DNA of 64,000 nt, taken from Roseovarius dicentrarchi (GTDB lineage: Bacteria; Pseudomonadota; Alphaproteobacteria; Rhodobacterales; Rhodobacteraceae). The stretch is from NCBI RefSeq assembly GCF_003316635.1, contig NZ_QNQP01000001.1:1-64000 (forward strand). Reading direction: 5' to 3'. The notes below the pieces were generated by a model. It was not told where the DNA came from. It was given only the letters and a program-made list of their open reading frames with translations, and searched no databases. A program made the position numbers and the translations under genes. Of the stretch, positions 35,568 through 45,400 are shown one piece after another (the first letter of the stretch is position 1; each line of letters starts with the position of its first letter).

Positions 35568-37396
35568 CAGGCGGCCTCGTCCGATTGCTGTCGCCGCCAC
35601 AAACCCGCATAGCGCCCGCCGGCCTCAAGCAGATCGGCATGGGTGCCATCCTCGACGATATGCCCGTCCTCCAGCACAACAATGCGGTCCGCATCGGCCA
35701 CAGTGCTGAGCCGGTGCGCGATGATCAGCACGGTGCGCCCCTGCCCCGCGCGGGCCAGCGCGCCCTGAATATCCCGCTCGGTCGCGGTATCGAGCGCGCT
35801 GGTCGCCTCGTCCAGCAGCAGGATCGGCGGATCTTTCAGCAAGGTGCGCGCGATGCCGACGCGCTGCTTTTCGCCGCCGGACAGCTTCAGGCCCCGCTCG
35901 CCCACGGTGGTGTCATAGCCCTGCGGCAGGGAGGTGATGAAATCGTGGATCGACGCGGCGCGCGCGGCGGCGATCACCTCGGCCTGAGTGGCCCCTTCGC
36001 GGCCATAGGCGATATTGTAGCCGATGGTATCATTGAACAGAACCGTGTCCTGCGGCACGACGCCGATCGCCTTGTGCAGGCTTTTCTGCGTGACACCGCG
36101 CACATCCTGCCCGTCGATCAGCAGCGCGCCGCGCGCCACGTCATAAAACCGGAACAAAAGCCGTCCGATGGTGGATTTACCCGATCCGGTCGGGCCGACA
36201 ATGGCGATGGTCTGCCCCGGCTCTGCCGTCAGGCTGATCCCCTTGAGGATCTCGCGATCCGCGTCATAACCGAAATGCACGTCGCGCAGTTCAACCTTGC
36301 CGCCCGAAACCTTGAGCGGCGCAGCCCCCGCGGCGTCGGCCACATCCGGCGCCTGATCCAGCAGACCGAACATTTCGCCCATGTCCACAAGGCTTTGGCG
36401 GATTTCGCGGTAAACCGTGCCAAGGAAGTTCAGCGGCATGGTAATCTGGATCATATAGGCGTTGACCATGACGAAATCGCCCACCGTCAGCGCGCCGTTC
36501 TGAACGCCCATGGCTGCCATGACCATGACGATGACAAGGCCCGAAGTGATCAGCAGTGACTGGCCGAAATTCAAGAATGACAGCGAATAGGAGGTGCGCA
36601 CTGCCGCCCTTTCGTAGCCCGCCATGGCCACATCGTAGCGCGCCGCCTCGCGATCCTCGGCGCCGAAATATTTGACCGTCTCGTAGTTCAGCAGGCTGTC
36701 GATGGCCTTTTGGTTGGCGTCCGTATCCTGATCGTTCATCTCGCGGCGCAGTTTCACGCGCCATTCCGTGACCTTGAAGGTGAACGCAACATAAAGCGTG
36801 ATGACCACCACGACGACGAACAGATACCAGAAATCAAACGCCGCCCACAGGATGATGCCAACCAGAAACAGCTCCAGCACCAGCGGAAAGATCGAGAAGA
36901 TCAGGAAACGCAGCAGGAAATCCACGCCCTTGACGCCGCGTTCGATGATCCGGCTCAGCCCGCCGGTTTTGCGGCTGATGTGGTAGCGCATCGACATCGC
37001 GTGAATATGACGAAAGGTGCGCAGCGCCACCTTGCGCAGCGCGTGCTGGCCCACGGGTGCAAACAGCGCGTCACGCAACTGCTGCAAGCCGACATTCATC
37101 AGGCGCGCCACGCCATAAGCGACGGTCAGGCCAATCGCGCCCGCGCCCAGCGTCCATGCGGCATCTGCGCCGCCCTCGCCCGACAAGGCGTCAACGGCGG
37201 CCTTGTAGAAAAACGGTGTGCCGACCGCGATCAGCTTGGCCGCGAAGAGCGCGAGCAGCGCCAGAACCACGCGCCGCTTGATCCAGCCGCCGCCCACCTT
37301 GGGCCAAAGATAGGGCGACACGCGCATGATGGTCGCCCATCCGGAGGCGGAGGCGCCGGTGTCGGTTTGCGGAATGTCGTCGGAAGGGGGGCGCAT
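35567..37396 (-). CDS. Atm1/HMT-type ABC exporter (permease-ATPase)
   Basis: A 609-residue half-transporter that works as a dimer. The N-terminal half has six membrane helices with the exporter intracellular loop; the ATPase half has Walker A GPTGSGKSTIG, signature LSGGEKQRVGIART and Walker B ILLLDEATSALDT. The pattern YRHIRQSLVDMGEMFGLLDQ-like before the ATPase and the overall layout fit the Atm1/HMT1 group, which exports glutathione- or thiol-linked compounds and protects against heavy metals. Start ATG 37396 is preferred over an in-frame ATG 23 codons upstream. Confidence 0.87.
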   Translation of the reverse strand: MRPPSDDIPQTDTGASASGWATIMRVSPYLWPKVGGGWIKRRVVLALLALFAAKLIAVGTPFFYKAAVDALSGEGGADAAWTLGAGAIGLTVAYGVARLMNVGLQQLRDALFAPVGQHALRKVALRTFRHIHAMSMRYHISRKTGGLSRIIERGVKGVDFLLRFLIFSIFPLVLELFLVGIILWAAFDFWYLFVVVVVITLYVAFTFKVTEWRVKLRREMNDQDTDANQKAIDSLLNYETVKYFGAEDREAARYDVAMAGYERAAVRTSYSLSFLNFGQSLLITSGLVIVMVMAAMGVQNGALTVGDFVMVNAYMIQITMPLNFLGTVYREIRQSLVDMGEMFGLLDQAPDVADAAGAAPLKVSGGKVELRDVHFGYDADREILKGISLTAEPGQTIAIVGPTGSGKSTIGRLLFRFYDVARGALLIDGQDVRGVTQKSLHKAIGVVPQDTVLFNDTIGYNIAYGREGATQAEVIAAARAASIHDFITSLPQGYDTTVGERGLKLSGGEKQRVGIARTLLKDPPILLLDEATSALDTATERDIQGALARAGQGRTVLIIAHRLSTVADADRIVVLEDGHIVEDGTHADLLEAGGRYAGLWRRQQSDEAA

Positions 37397-37504
37397 GGCG
37401 GCTCTCGTCTGTGGGGCAAGTGACACCAGATAGGCCGGGATGGCCGGGATATCCAGCGCCGGCATGCCTGCACAGGCGATTGCGCCGGGTCTGGCGCGGG
37501 GACG

Positions 37505-37527
37505 TCAGTATTTTCAGGAAGATGAAA
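37505..37527 (-). repeat. Copy A of a stop-codon-proximal 23-bp motif
   Basis: On the minus strand it reads TTTCATCTTCC then TGAAAATACTGA, starting three bases after the TGA of the LysM gene. Two similar copies follow the stop codons of soxD and aroB on the same strand. It has no self-complementary arms, so it is not an ordinary hairpin terminator. Function unknown. Confidence 0.6.
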
Positions 37528-37530
37528 GCA

Positions 37531-38715
37531 TCAGTCAGGCAAGGTAAAGACCTGTCCGGGGTATATCAGATCGGGGTCGCGGATACGGTCGGCGTTGGCC
37601 TCGAACACGCGGACATACAGCATGCCTTCGCCGTAGGTTTCGCGCGAGATCGCCCATAGGGTATTGCCCGGCTGGACGGTCATCATGCGGATCACGGCGG
37701 GCGCGCTGCCTGCCTGCGGCGGATCGGCGGCGGCGCTGTTTTGCAGACGCGCCAGCAGCGTGCGGTCCTCGCGCTTGAAGGGGGTTTCAACGCGGCTGGT
37801 GACGGTGCCTTGTGCGGTCAGTTCATCAATGCGCAGGGTGTAGACGCCGGTATCGACCTGCGGCAGGGCCGTGCGCCACGTGCCGTCTGCGGCAATACGC
37901 GACAGTGTTATGGGCCGGTTATCAAGGTAAATGCGCACGCTGCCCTCTCCGGCGGCGCGGCCGGCCAGTTGCACTGCGCCGTCGTCGGAATAACTGATCG
38001 TGTCGAGCGCGACATTGGACAGAACGCGCGGCGCGGCGGCGGGCGCGGGCGATTGCAGGACGCGCGCGCCGTCTGCATCGGCCATCAGGACCAGTTCGGG
38101 CGGCGCGCCGACTGCCGGCGCCGCATCTGTTTGAACGGCCCCCGGTGCGCCGTCGCCCGAGACATCGGGCGGCGGCGGCGGTGCATATGCCGTTGCCTCT
38201 GGCATGTTCGGCGCGGCTGGCGGCTGGGCGGGGGGCGGCGCGACGACGATCTGCTGCGTGCCGCCGATCTGCGTCTGGCCATCCGCGTGGCGCATCCGCA
38301 GCGATAGAAGGCGCGGCGCGGTGGCGTGGGGCAGCGTCAGGAAGCTGGCGAATTTGCCGTCGCTGCCCGGCTGCGCCTCGCTGTGCGGGGCGCCGTCCAG
38401 CAGGATCTGCACCGACCATCCGGGCGCGCCCTGCCCGGCAATCAGCGCCTCCCCGTCCGGTTGCAGGCGAAAGACGTCAATCTGCGGCGACGGCGGGACA
38501 GTGACCTGCGGCGCAGTCTCCTGCATGTTTTCGGGTTTGGGCGCCACGTCAGCAGGCGATTGCAGCGCGGCCGTGTCCGGCGGACTGGCGCCCGGTTCGG
38601 ATGACGGGCCGATGACGCCCGTCAGGTACGCACCGACCAGCGCCAGTATTGCCGCGCCAGCCCCGATCGCGATCCGGCTGCTGGTCCGGCTGGGGGTTAC
38701 TGACGGTTCGCTCAT
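37531..38715 (-). CDS. LysM-domain envelope protein
   Basis: A 394-residue protein with one membrane anchor near the N-terminus (about 14-35, IAIGAGAAILALVGAYLTGV), a long Pro/Ala-rich middle (about 160-190) and a single LysM domain at the C-terminus (VQPGNTLWAISRETYGEGMLYVRVFEANADRI). Two Ig-like beta segments (about 80-150 and 230-310) resemble bacterial surface repeats. LysM binds peptidoglycan glycan chains, so it likely sits in the periplasm against the wall. Divergent from the LOG-family gene. Confidence 0.85.
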   Translation of the reverse strand: MSEPSVTPSRTSSRIAIGAGAAILALVGAYLTGVIGPSSEPGASPPDTAALQSPADVAPKPENMQETAPQVTVPPSPQIDVFRLQPDGEALIAGQGAPGWSVQILLDGAPHSEAQPGSDGKFASFLTLPHATAPRLLSLRMRHADGQTQIGGTQQIVVAPPPAQPPAAPNMPEATAYAPPPPPDVSGDGAPGAVQTDAAPAVGAPPELVLMADADGARVLQSPAPAAAPRVLSNVALDTISYSDDGAVQLAGRAAGEGSVRIYLDNRPITLSRIAADGTWRTALPQVDTGVYTLRIDELTAQGTVTSRVETPFKREDRTLLARLQNSAAADPPQAGSAPAVIRMMTVQPGNTLWAISRETYGEGMLYVRVFEANADRIRDPDLIYPGQVFTLPD

Positions 38716-38827
38716 GCCTTCGGCCTCCGGTCCATGCGGCGCGGCGCGCAGACTGCGCGCTGTTGCCTGAGCCTAGCAACAGCGATATCACGGGTCAAAA
38801 CAACCCGTATCAGCAGGCAGGTCCACC

Positions 38828-39394
38828 ATGCGCACACCGTCAATCTGTGTCTTTTGCGGCGCACGTGAGGGCGCTCGCGCCGCCTATGGCGCGGCGGCTG
38901 ATGATCTGGGCGCGGCGCTGGCGCGGGAAGGCTGGCGGCTGGTCTATGGTGCGGGGGATGTCGGGCTGATGGGACGCTGCGCACGTGCGGCGATCAAGGC
39001 GGGCGGTGCCACGCTTGGGGTGATCCCGCAGCATCTGGTCGGACTTGAAGCCGATGAAGGCGCCGATCACATCGTGACCGAAACGATGCACGAGCGCAAG
39101 AAGGTCATGTTCATGAACGCCGATGCGTTTTTGCTGCTGCCGGGCGGCGCGGGATCGCTGGACGAATTGTTCGAGGTGCTGACATGGCGCCAGCTGGGCC
39201 TGCATCACAAGCCGGTGATCGTGCTGGATATCGACGGCTATTGGCGCCCGCTGACCGCCTTGCTGGGGCATGTGGTCAGCGAAGGGTTCGCCGGAACGGA
39301 CCTGTCCGGCGGCTATATGACCGTGCCGGATGTGCCTGCGGCCCTTGCCGCCCTGCGCGCTGCCCTGCCCCGGCGCAGCGACGACGCGGTGTAG
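38828..39394 (+). CDS. LOG-family (TIGR00730-type) nucleotide 5'-monophosphate phosphoribohydrolase
   Basis: A 188-residue Rossmann-like enzyme related to lonely-guy proteins that split ribose 5-phosphate from nucleotide or cytokinin monophosphates. It has SICVFCGA near the start, VYGAGDVGLMG, and the active-site loop LLPGGAGSLDELFE, where the family consensus PGGxGTxxE has Ser in place of Thr; that variant is conservative. The last 27 codons overlap the tail of rarD on the opposite strand. Confidence 0.85.
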   Translation: MRTPSICVFCGAREGARAAYGAAADDLGAALAREGWRLVYGAGDVGLMGRCARAAIKAGGATLGVIPQHLVGLEADEGADHIVTETMHERKKVMFMNADAFLLLPGGAGSLDELFEVLTWRQLGLHHKPVIVLDIDGYWRPLTALLGHVVSEGFAGTDLSGGYMTVPDVPAALAALRAALPRRSDDAV

Positions 39395-40230
39395 ATCGCC
39401 AGCGCGGTCCAGATCATGGCAAAAGCGATGGCGTGCCACATGGTAAACGCCTCGCGGAAGATCAGCGTTGCCACCAGAAACTGCAATGTCGGGTTCAGGT
39501 ATTGCACCACACCGACCGTCGCCAGCGACACCCGGCGCGTTGCGTAGGAAAACAGGATCAGCGGGATCGCGGTCAGGATACCGGCAAAGGCCAGCATCAG
39601 CGATGTCACCAGATCACTGCCGAAATGCCCGTTTCCCTGCCCGTGAACCACCGCAAGGAAGGCAAGCGCCAGCGGCGTCAGCATCGCCACCTCGGCCGTG
39701 ACGGACACGACCGGCCCGACAGACAGGCTTTTCTTCGTGACGCCATAGAGGCCGAAGGACAGCGCAAGGACCAAGGCCACCCACGGCGTGACTTGCAGCC
39801 CGACGGACAGAACCACCACAGCACAGGTTGCCAGCCCGACCGAAACCAGCTGTGCCCGGTTCAGCCTTTCGCGGTAGAAGATTGCGCCCAGCAGAACGGC
39901 GGCCAACGGAAAGATGTAATAGCCCAGCGATGCGTCTGTTGCATAGCCTTGCTGTACGGATGAGATGAATACGAACCAGTTGAGCGAGATCATCAACGCC
40001 GCAAATGCGATGATCGCAAAGGATTTGCGCGTCGCGACGGCTGCGGGCAGCTCTCTCAGGCGTCCTTGGATCGCCAAGACCACCAGGAAAAAAACCAGCC
40101 CCCAGAATGTGCGATGGCTGAGGATCTCCATCGGCGGCACGGCGTCGAGCAGCTTGTAATATATACCCGAAAGGCCCCAGACGGTGCAGGCACCGATCAT
40201 GGCAAGCACGCCCTTTGCCTCATCTGTCAT
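39313..40230 (-). CDS. rarD: EamA-family transporter RarD
   Basis: A 305-residue permease with ten membrane helices in two EamA repeats. It shows the RarD-like start (GVLAMIGACTVWGLSGIYYKLL) and ends with GVVQYLNPTLQFLVATLIFREAF. RarD is linked to chloramphenicol sensitivity in other bacteria, but its real substrate is unknown. The conserved core ends about 15 residues before the stop; the Arg/Ala-rich tail overlaps the LOG gene by 82 bases in the opposite direction. Confidence 0.88.
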   Translation of the reverse strand: MTDEAKGVLAMIGACTVWGLSGIYYKLLDAVPPMEILSHRTFWGLVFFLVVLAIQGRLRELPAAVATRKSFAIIAFAALMISLNWFVFISSVQQGYATDASLGYYIFPLAAVLLGAIFYRERLNRAQLVSVGLATCAVVVLSVGLQVTPWVALVLALSFGLYGVTKKSLSVGPVVSVTAEVAMLTPLALAFLAVVHGQGNGHFGSDLVTSLMLAFAGILTAIPLILFSYATRRVSLATVGVVQYLNPTLQFLVATLIFREAFTMWHAIAFAMIWTALAIYTASSLRRGRAARRAARAAGTSGTVI

Positions 40231-40316
40231 GTCGCCGCGCCCCTGCCCAGAGAAGTTGCTGTTACGGCTGCATATCCCAGCAATGGCAGCTTAGGAAGGG
40301 GCGCGATAAGTCTGCG

Positions 40317-40772
40317 TTACATCTGGGCCAGATGCTTCTTGACCATCTGCTCGACCTCGTCGAGTGGATGGTTGGTCAGATCCTTGTCAATCTCGGCGAT
40401 GACCTTCTCCGCGACTTCCTTGTGCAGCTCGCCGCGCAGCGCGCCCAGGGTGCGGGCGGCTGCGACGATCACAATGCGATCATAGGCTCCGCGATGCGCC
40501 TGTTTGTACAAACGATCCGCCAGATCGCTGGCAAAGCGTTCCTTGGCCAACTCGTGCCAGTCGGTATCGTCGAAGGCGGACCGGTGTCCGGGGCCGTTGT
40601 CTGACATCCGGCCGGGCCGGTTGGCTGACTGGTCGATATCCTTTGGGTTGTCCTGTTCGTCGATACGCACAACATTCAGGTCGGGCGCCTGCGCGTCGCC
40701 GTCATTTCGCAGAAACAGCGCCTTTTCACCGTCGCAAACGAGAACCCAAGTGCCTGGTTTGAGTTCGGCCAT
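40317..40772 (-). CDS. Host-attachment-family protein
   Basis: A 151-residue soluble protein of the host_attach/baeRF family, originally named for an Agrobacterium attachment gene and related to release-factor-like folds. The start WVLVCDGEKALFLRNDGD and the middle RIVIVAAARTLGALRGEL are family features. The catalytic role is not established. It starts one base after the end of a 73-residue charged protein and lies next to sodB, suggesting a stress role by context only. Confidence 0.82.
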   Translation of the reverse strand: MAELKPGTWVLVCDGEKALFLRNDGDAQAPDLNVVRIDEQDNPKDIDQSANRPGRMSDNGPGHRSAFDDTDWHELAKERFASDLADRLYKQAHRGAYDRIVIVAAARTLGALRGELHKEVAEKVIAEIDKDLTNHPLDEVEQMVKKHLAQM

Positions 40773-40994
40773 TTACGTGTCCTCCTCGGGCGCATTGCCT
40801 GTCTCGCGGCTGTCCTGCCCGGTGACACGCGTTGTGCCTGCGGGCTGTTCCTTGGCGCGCTTTTCTTCGTCGCGAGTGGCAACGCGGCGCTCGATATCGC
40901 CGCCGACGCGGCCCTTTTGCGAAATATCTGCCGCCTCGCCGATGATTTCTTCGGTCTCGCGGCTGCCGTCTTTGGAGCGATGACGTTCGGCCAT
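40773..40994 (-). CDS. Small charged protein upstream of the host-attachment gene
   Basis: A 73-residue, strongly charged protein (runs of Glu, Arg and Lys, no membrane segment, no cysteine) such as EEIIGEAADISQKGRVGGDI and TRDEEKRAKEQPAG. It is likely disordered. It abuts the host-attachment gene, and GGAGGA lies just upstream of its ATG, so it is probably translated. I do not recognise a family. Confidence 0.6.
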   Translation of the reverse strand: MAERHRSKDGSRETEEIIGEAADISQKGRVGGDIERRVATRDEEKRAKEQPAGTTRVTGQDSRETGNAPEEDT

Positions 40995-41068
40995 GGTGTC
41001 CTCCTTTGGTTAAGGCTGTAACAGGAAAACGGCTCCCGCCCCGCTGTGGTTCCGCCCCGGCACGAAAA

Positions 41069-41098
41069 AGCCCCCGGCGGGGCGATCCACCGGGGGCT
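41069..41098 (-). terminator. Rho-independent terminator after sodB
   Basis: Arms AGCCCCCGG (41069-41077) and CCGGGGGCT (41090-41098) with a 12-base loop; on the minus strand TTTTT follows directly. It lies about 20 bases past the sodB stop. Confidence 0.88.
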
Positions 41099-41119
41099 GA
41101 AATTCAGGTAACGCGCAAA

Positions 41120-41719
41120 TTACATGCGGCTTGCGACGTTTTCCCAATTCACCAACGAATTCAAGAAGTTGTCCAGGTATGCCGGACGCTTGTTGCGGAA
41201 GTCGATGTAATAGGAATGCTCCCACACATCGCAGCCGAGCAATGCAGTCTGACCAAAGCAAACGGGGTTCACACCGTTTTCGGTGTTGGTCACCTTGAGG
41301 CTGCCATCTGTATCCTTGACCAGCCACGCCCAGCCGGAACCGAATTGACCGCCGCCCGCCGCGGAGAATTCTTCCTTGAACTTGTCGACGCTGCCGAAGC
41401 TTTCCTTCAGCGCCGATTCCAGCTCGGACGGCATGCTGGATTTGCCGGGACTCATCATTTCCCAGAACTGGTTGTGATTCCACAACTGGCTGATGTTGTT
41501 GAAGATACCCGACTGCGCCACGGCATTTTTGTCGTAGGTGCCCTTGATGATCTCTTCGAGGGTCTTGCCTTCCCACTCGGTGCCTTTGATCGCCTTGTTG
41601 CCATTGTCGACATAGGCCTTGTGGTGAATGTCGTGGTGGTATTCCAGCGTCTCCTTGCTCATGCCGTTACCGGCCAGAGCGTCGTGGGCATAGGGAAGAT
41701 CGGGAAGTTCGAATGTCAT
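41120..41719 (-). CDS. sodB: Superoxide dismutase, Fe type
   Basis: Converts superoxide to oxygen and hydrogen peroxide. The 199-residue protein has all four metal ligands: His28 (EYHHDIHH), His82 (WNHNQFW), Asp164 and His168 (GCDVWEHSYY). The outer-sphere Gln lies in the N-terminal half (ISQLWNH), which indicates the iron rather than manganese type. A single-gene transcript is suggested by a terminator right after it and a promoter-like region before it. Start ATG 41719 has AAGGGG upstream. Confidence 0.95.
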   Translation of the reverse strand: MTFELPDLPYAHDALAGNGMSKETLEYHHDIHHKAYVDNGNKAIKGTEWEGKTLEEIIKGTYDKNAVAQSGIFNNISQLWNHNQFWEMMSPGKSSMPSELESALKESFGSVDKFKEEFSAAGGGQFGSGWAWLVKDTDGSLKVTNTENGVNPVCFGQTALLGCDVWEHSYYIDFRNKRPAYLDNFLNSLVNWENVASRM

Positions 41720-41755
41720 GGGATGGCCCCTTTTATAGTTGAATTCACACGGCTC

Positions 41756-41786
41756 TTAGATGGTAGCCTTACTACCCTAACGTCAA
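41756..41786 (-). promoter_or_regulatory. Possible sodB promoter with a dyad in the spacer
   Basis: On the minus strand TTGACG (41786-41781) and ATCTAA (41761-41756) are 19 bp apart, and the spacer contains the dyad GGTAG-N5-CTACC (41762-41776). An over-long spacer with a central dyad is the layout of MerR-family-controlled promoters, but other regulators, including iron-responsive ones, are equally possible. The -10 match is weak. Confidence 0.4.
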
Positions 41787-41853
41787 GTGTCACAGGAAGG
41801 TTCCCGGCAGATATCCTGCGCAGAGAGAATGCCGCGAAAGCCGGGCAAAAAAA

Positions 41854-41881
41854 TACCCCGCGCCATGTGTGGCGCGGGGTA
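41854..41881 (-). terminator. Rho-independent terminator after the sox operon
   Basis: Perfect 12-bp arms TACCCCGCGCCA (41854-41865) and TGGCGCGGGGTA (41870-41881) with a four-base loop. On the minus strand TTTTTT follows. It lies about 27 bases past soxG and ends the soxBDAG transcript. Confidence 0.9.
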
Positions 41882-41907
41882 AATATCGCATCAATGCAGG
41901 GCGCGTG

Positions 41908-42483
41908 CTACGCCATGTAGCGTACTTCGCTGCCCGGCGCGGTGGCGCCTTTCAACAGATCGAACACGTATTGCGCGACCGAGCGGAAGCATACGATGCG
42001 CGCCTCACCCGGCCCCGCCATCCAGACGGCGGCCGGCACCTGCGCCATGCGCGAGCGGCGGAACTGACCCGGCTTGAACGCCGCCGACGACAGATCGACC
42101 GGCATCAGCTTGGCCAGTGCTTCGCGCACCAGCGCATCGTCACCGCTGACCGCGAACATGCAGCGCGCGTCGGAGACGTTGACCGCCATGTGATGCGTAT
42201 CGCCCATCCCGTCGGTAATCTCGGCCAGCTTGGCGTCGGCCGACGCATATGGCACGAGAACCATCAGCTCGTCCGGCGACATCCATGCGGTATGGCCGCT
42301 GTCGCTGGGATTGATATGGCCCGCACCCGGCATTTCGCCGCCCAGAGCGCTGGCAAGGGCCTGCTTGACCGCCGTCGCGGACAGATCGCCGCGCACAGTG
42401 ATCATGCCCTGCAAGCCCATGTCGCGAACGGTCGCGAACCCTGTCGCGCTGGCGCCGTTCAAGGCACTGACTGAATTAGACAT
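41908..42483 (-). CDS. soxG: Sarcosine oxidase subunit gamma
   Basis: Smallest catalytic-complex subunit besides delta of heterotetrameric sarcosine oxidase, which turns sarcosine plus tetrahydrofolate into glycine and methylene-tetrahydrofolate. The 191-residue product resembles a GCV_T-like fold and has the usual DMGLQGMITVRGDL near residue 22 and SVAQYVFDLLKG at the end. ATG 42483 overlaps the soxA stop by eight bases. Longer in-frame starts lie within soxA and are not needed. Confidence 0.88.
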   Translation of the reverse strand: MSNSVSALNGASATGFATVRDMGLQGMITVRGDLSATAVKQALASALGGEMPGAGHINPSDSGHTAWMSPDELMVLVPYASADAKLAEITDGMGDTHHMAVNVSDARCMFAVSGDDALVREALAKLMPVDLSSAAFKPGQFRRSRMAQVPAAVWMAGPGEARIVCFRSVAQYVFDLLKGATAPGSEVRYMA

Positions 42484-45400
42484 TCTGCTTCTCCCCGTCC
42501 TTGTCAAAGAATACCGGGTCAACGATCTTGGCCCGCATGATCGTGCCGTCAAGGCGCGGGAATTCCAGCACCTCGCCCATCCGGTCCGGCCCGTTCAGCA
42601 CCAGCCCCATGGCAATCCCGCGCTCCAGCGTGGGCGAATGGTAGGTCGATGTCACCCGTCCTTGCGTCTCGCGCTGGCCGTTGGCGTTTTTGCCCTCGGC
42701 GGTGGCGTAGGCGCCATCCGGCAGCACGCCGCCGTCCACCGTCTCCAGACCCACCAGCTGCCAGCGACGCGGATCTGTCACATGGCTGCGCGCCTGCGCA
42801 CGCTTGCCGATATAGTCCTCTTTCTTTTTGGAAATCGCCCAATGCAGCCCCAGATCCTGCGGTATCACGGTGCCGTCGGTTTCGTCCCCCATCATGATAA
42901 AGCCCTTTTCGGCCCGCATGATGTGCAGCGCCTCGGTGCCATAGGGCGTGATGTTGGCGGTCTGCCCCGCCGCCAGCAGCGCATCCCACAGCGCGCGGCC
43001 CTCGGACGCCTTTACCGCGATCTCATAGCTCAGCTCGCCCGAGAAGGAGATGCGATAGGCACGTGCCTGAATTCCGGCCAGCGTGATATCCTTCCACGCC
43101 ATGAACGGCAGCGCGTCGCCGCTGATGTCGTCGCCGGTCAGTTTCTCCAGCGTCGCGCGGGCCTGCGGGCCAACGACAGCGATCTGCGCATATTGCTCGG
43201 TCAGGTTGGCGACATAGACCTCCCAATCCCACCATTCGGTTTGCAGCCATTCCTCCATGTGGCCATGGATCGACTCGGCGCCGCCGGTGGTGGTATGACA
43301 CAGGAACGTGTTGTCGTCGATGCGCGCAACCACGCCGTCATCGATGAGAAATCCGTTCTCGCCGCACATCAGGCCATAGCGGCAGTGCCCCGGCTTCAGC
43401 GTGCTCATCATGTTGGTGTAGAGCATGTCCAGGAACTTGCCCGCGTCCTTGCCCGTGACCACCAGCTTGCCCAGTGTCGAGGCGTCCAGCATGCCAAGGC
43501 TGGCGCGCGTTGCCTTCACCTCGCGGCTGACGGACTGTTCGATGCTCTCGCCCGGTTTTTGATAGGTGTAGGGGCGGCGCCACTGGCCGACCGGTTCGAA
43601 AAACGCGCCATTGTCCACATGCCATTGATACATCGGCGTCTGGCGGATCGGCATGAACCGCTCGTCCCGCGCCTCGCCGGTGATGGAGGCCATCGAGATC
43701 GGCGTATAGGGCGGGCGGAACGTGGTGGTGCCGGTCTGCGGAATAGGCTGACCCAAAGCATCGGAAAGGATCGCCAGACCGTTGATGTTGCTCAACTTGC
43801 CCTGATCCGTCGCCATGCCCAGCGTGGTATAGCGCTTGGCATGTTCGACCGACTCGTAGCCCTCCTGCGCGGCCAGCTGAATATCCGACACCTTCACGTC
43901 GTTCTGGTAATCCAGCCATGCCTTCTGGCGCTTCTTGATGCCCGCGCCGTGCGGCATCATCCAGACCTGCGCCATCGGCGCCTCGTCGATCTGCTCTGCC
44001 TCGGGGGCGGTGACATCGCCGCCGCTATGACCGGCTGCCTTTGCCGCAGACGCACCGGCAGTGGTGGCATCACTCAGGACATCGCCCAAGGACAGCGCGC
44101 CATTGGCGGCGCCTGCGGGCGTGACAAACGCCTCGCCCTTGGCGCCTGTGGGGGCTTTGTCCACATCGGGGCGGAAGGCGGCGGTCGTCTCGTCCCAGAT
44201 CAGCTTGCCGCCGCAATGCGACCAAAGATGCACCACGGGCGACCAGCCGCCGGACATGGCAACAACGTCGCAGGCGATTTCCTCCAGCACCGCGCCTTCG
44301 CCGGCCTGGCTGCAAACGCCGACGCCGGTGACACGCTTGACGCCCTGAACGGATGAAATACCGTGGCCCATCAGAACGCGGATGCCCAGCGATTTCGCCT
44401 CGGCCATCAACGGGCTGTCCTGGGTCGGAACGCGCGCATCGAGGATCGCAGGCACATCCAGCCCGTTCTTTTTAAGGGTGATCGCAGTGCGGTACGCGTC
44501 GTCGTTATTGGTGACAACAACCGTCCGGTCCCCGATGGAGACGCCGTAATCAACCACATAATCCCGCACCGCCGATGCCAGCATGACGCCCGGAATGTCG
44601 TTTCCGGCAAAACTGAGCGGACGCTCGATCGCGCCGGTTGCGGTCACGATCTGGGCCGCGCGGATGCGCCACAGACGGTGGCGCGGGCCTTTGGCGGCAG
44701 GCTGGTGATCGCCCACCCGCTCGTAGCCCAGCGCATAGCCGTGATCATAGACGCCTGCGCCCATGGTGCGGTTGCGCATCGTCACATTGTCCATCGCGGA
44801 CAACTCCGCGACAAGATCATCCACAAACTTATCCACAGGCTGGCCGCCAACGGTGCCCCCATCGACCGGCGCGCGTCCACCCCAATGGGCGGTCTGCTCG
44901 ATCAGCATCACCTTGGCGCCGGTGGCCGCAGCAGAACGGGCCGCTTGCAGGCCGGCAATGCCGCCGCCGATCACCAGCACGTCGCAGAATGCATAGAAAT
45001 GCTCGTAAGTGTCAGTGTCGCGCTGATCCGGCGCCTTGCCCAGACCCGCGGATTTGCGAATGATCGGCTCGTACACATGTTTCCAGAACGGGCGCGGATG
45101 GATGAACATCTTGTAGTAAAAGCCGGCGAACAGGAAGCGCGCGAGTTTGGTGTTGATGGCACCAACGTCAAAATCAAGGCTCGGCCAATGGTTCTGCGAG
45201 GTGCAGGTCAGACCATCGAACAGCTCGGTCGTGGTGACGCGCTGGTTCGGCTCGAAATCGGCGCCGGTGCCCATGCCGACAAGGCCGTTCGGCTCTTCCG
45301 CGCCAGAGGCGACCACGCCGCGCGGGCGGTGGTATTTGAACGAGCGGCCAACCAGCATCTGGTCATTGGCCAAGAGCGCAGACGCGATGGTGTCGCCCGC

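Noticed and set aside
39121..39170. Loss of the LOG active-site motif (PGGAGS instead of PGGxGT)
   Set aside because: Ser for Thr is conservative and the rest of the loop including the Glu is intact, so the enzyme is probably functional.
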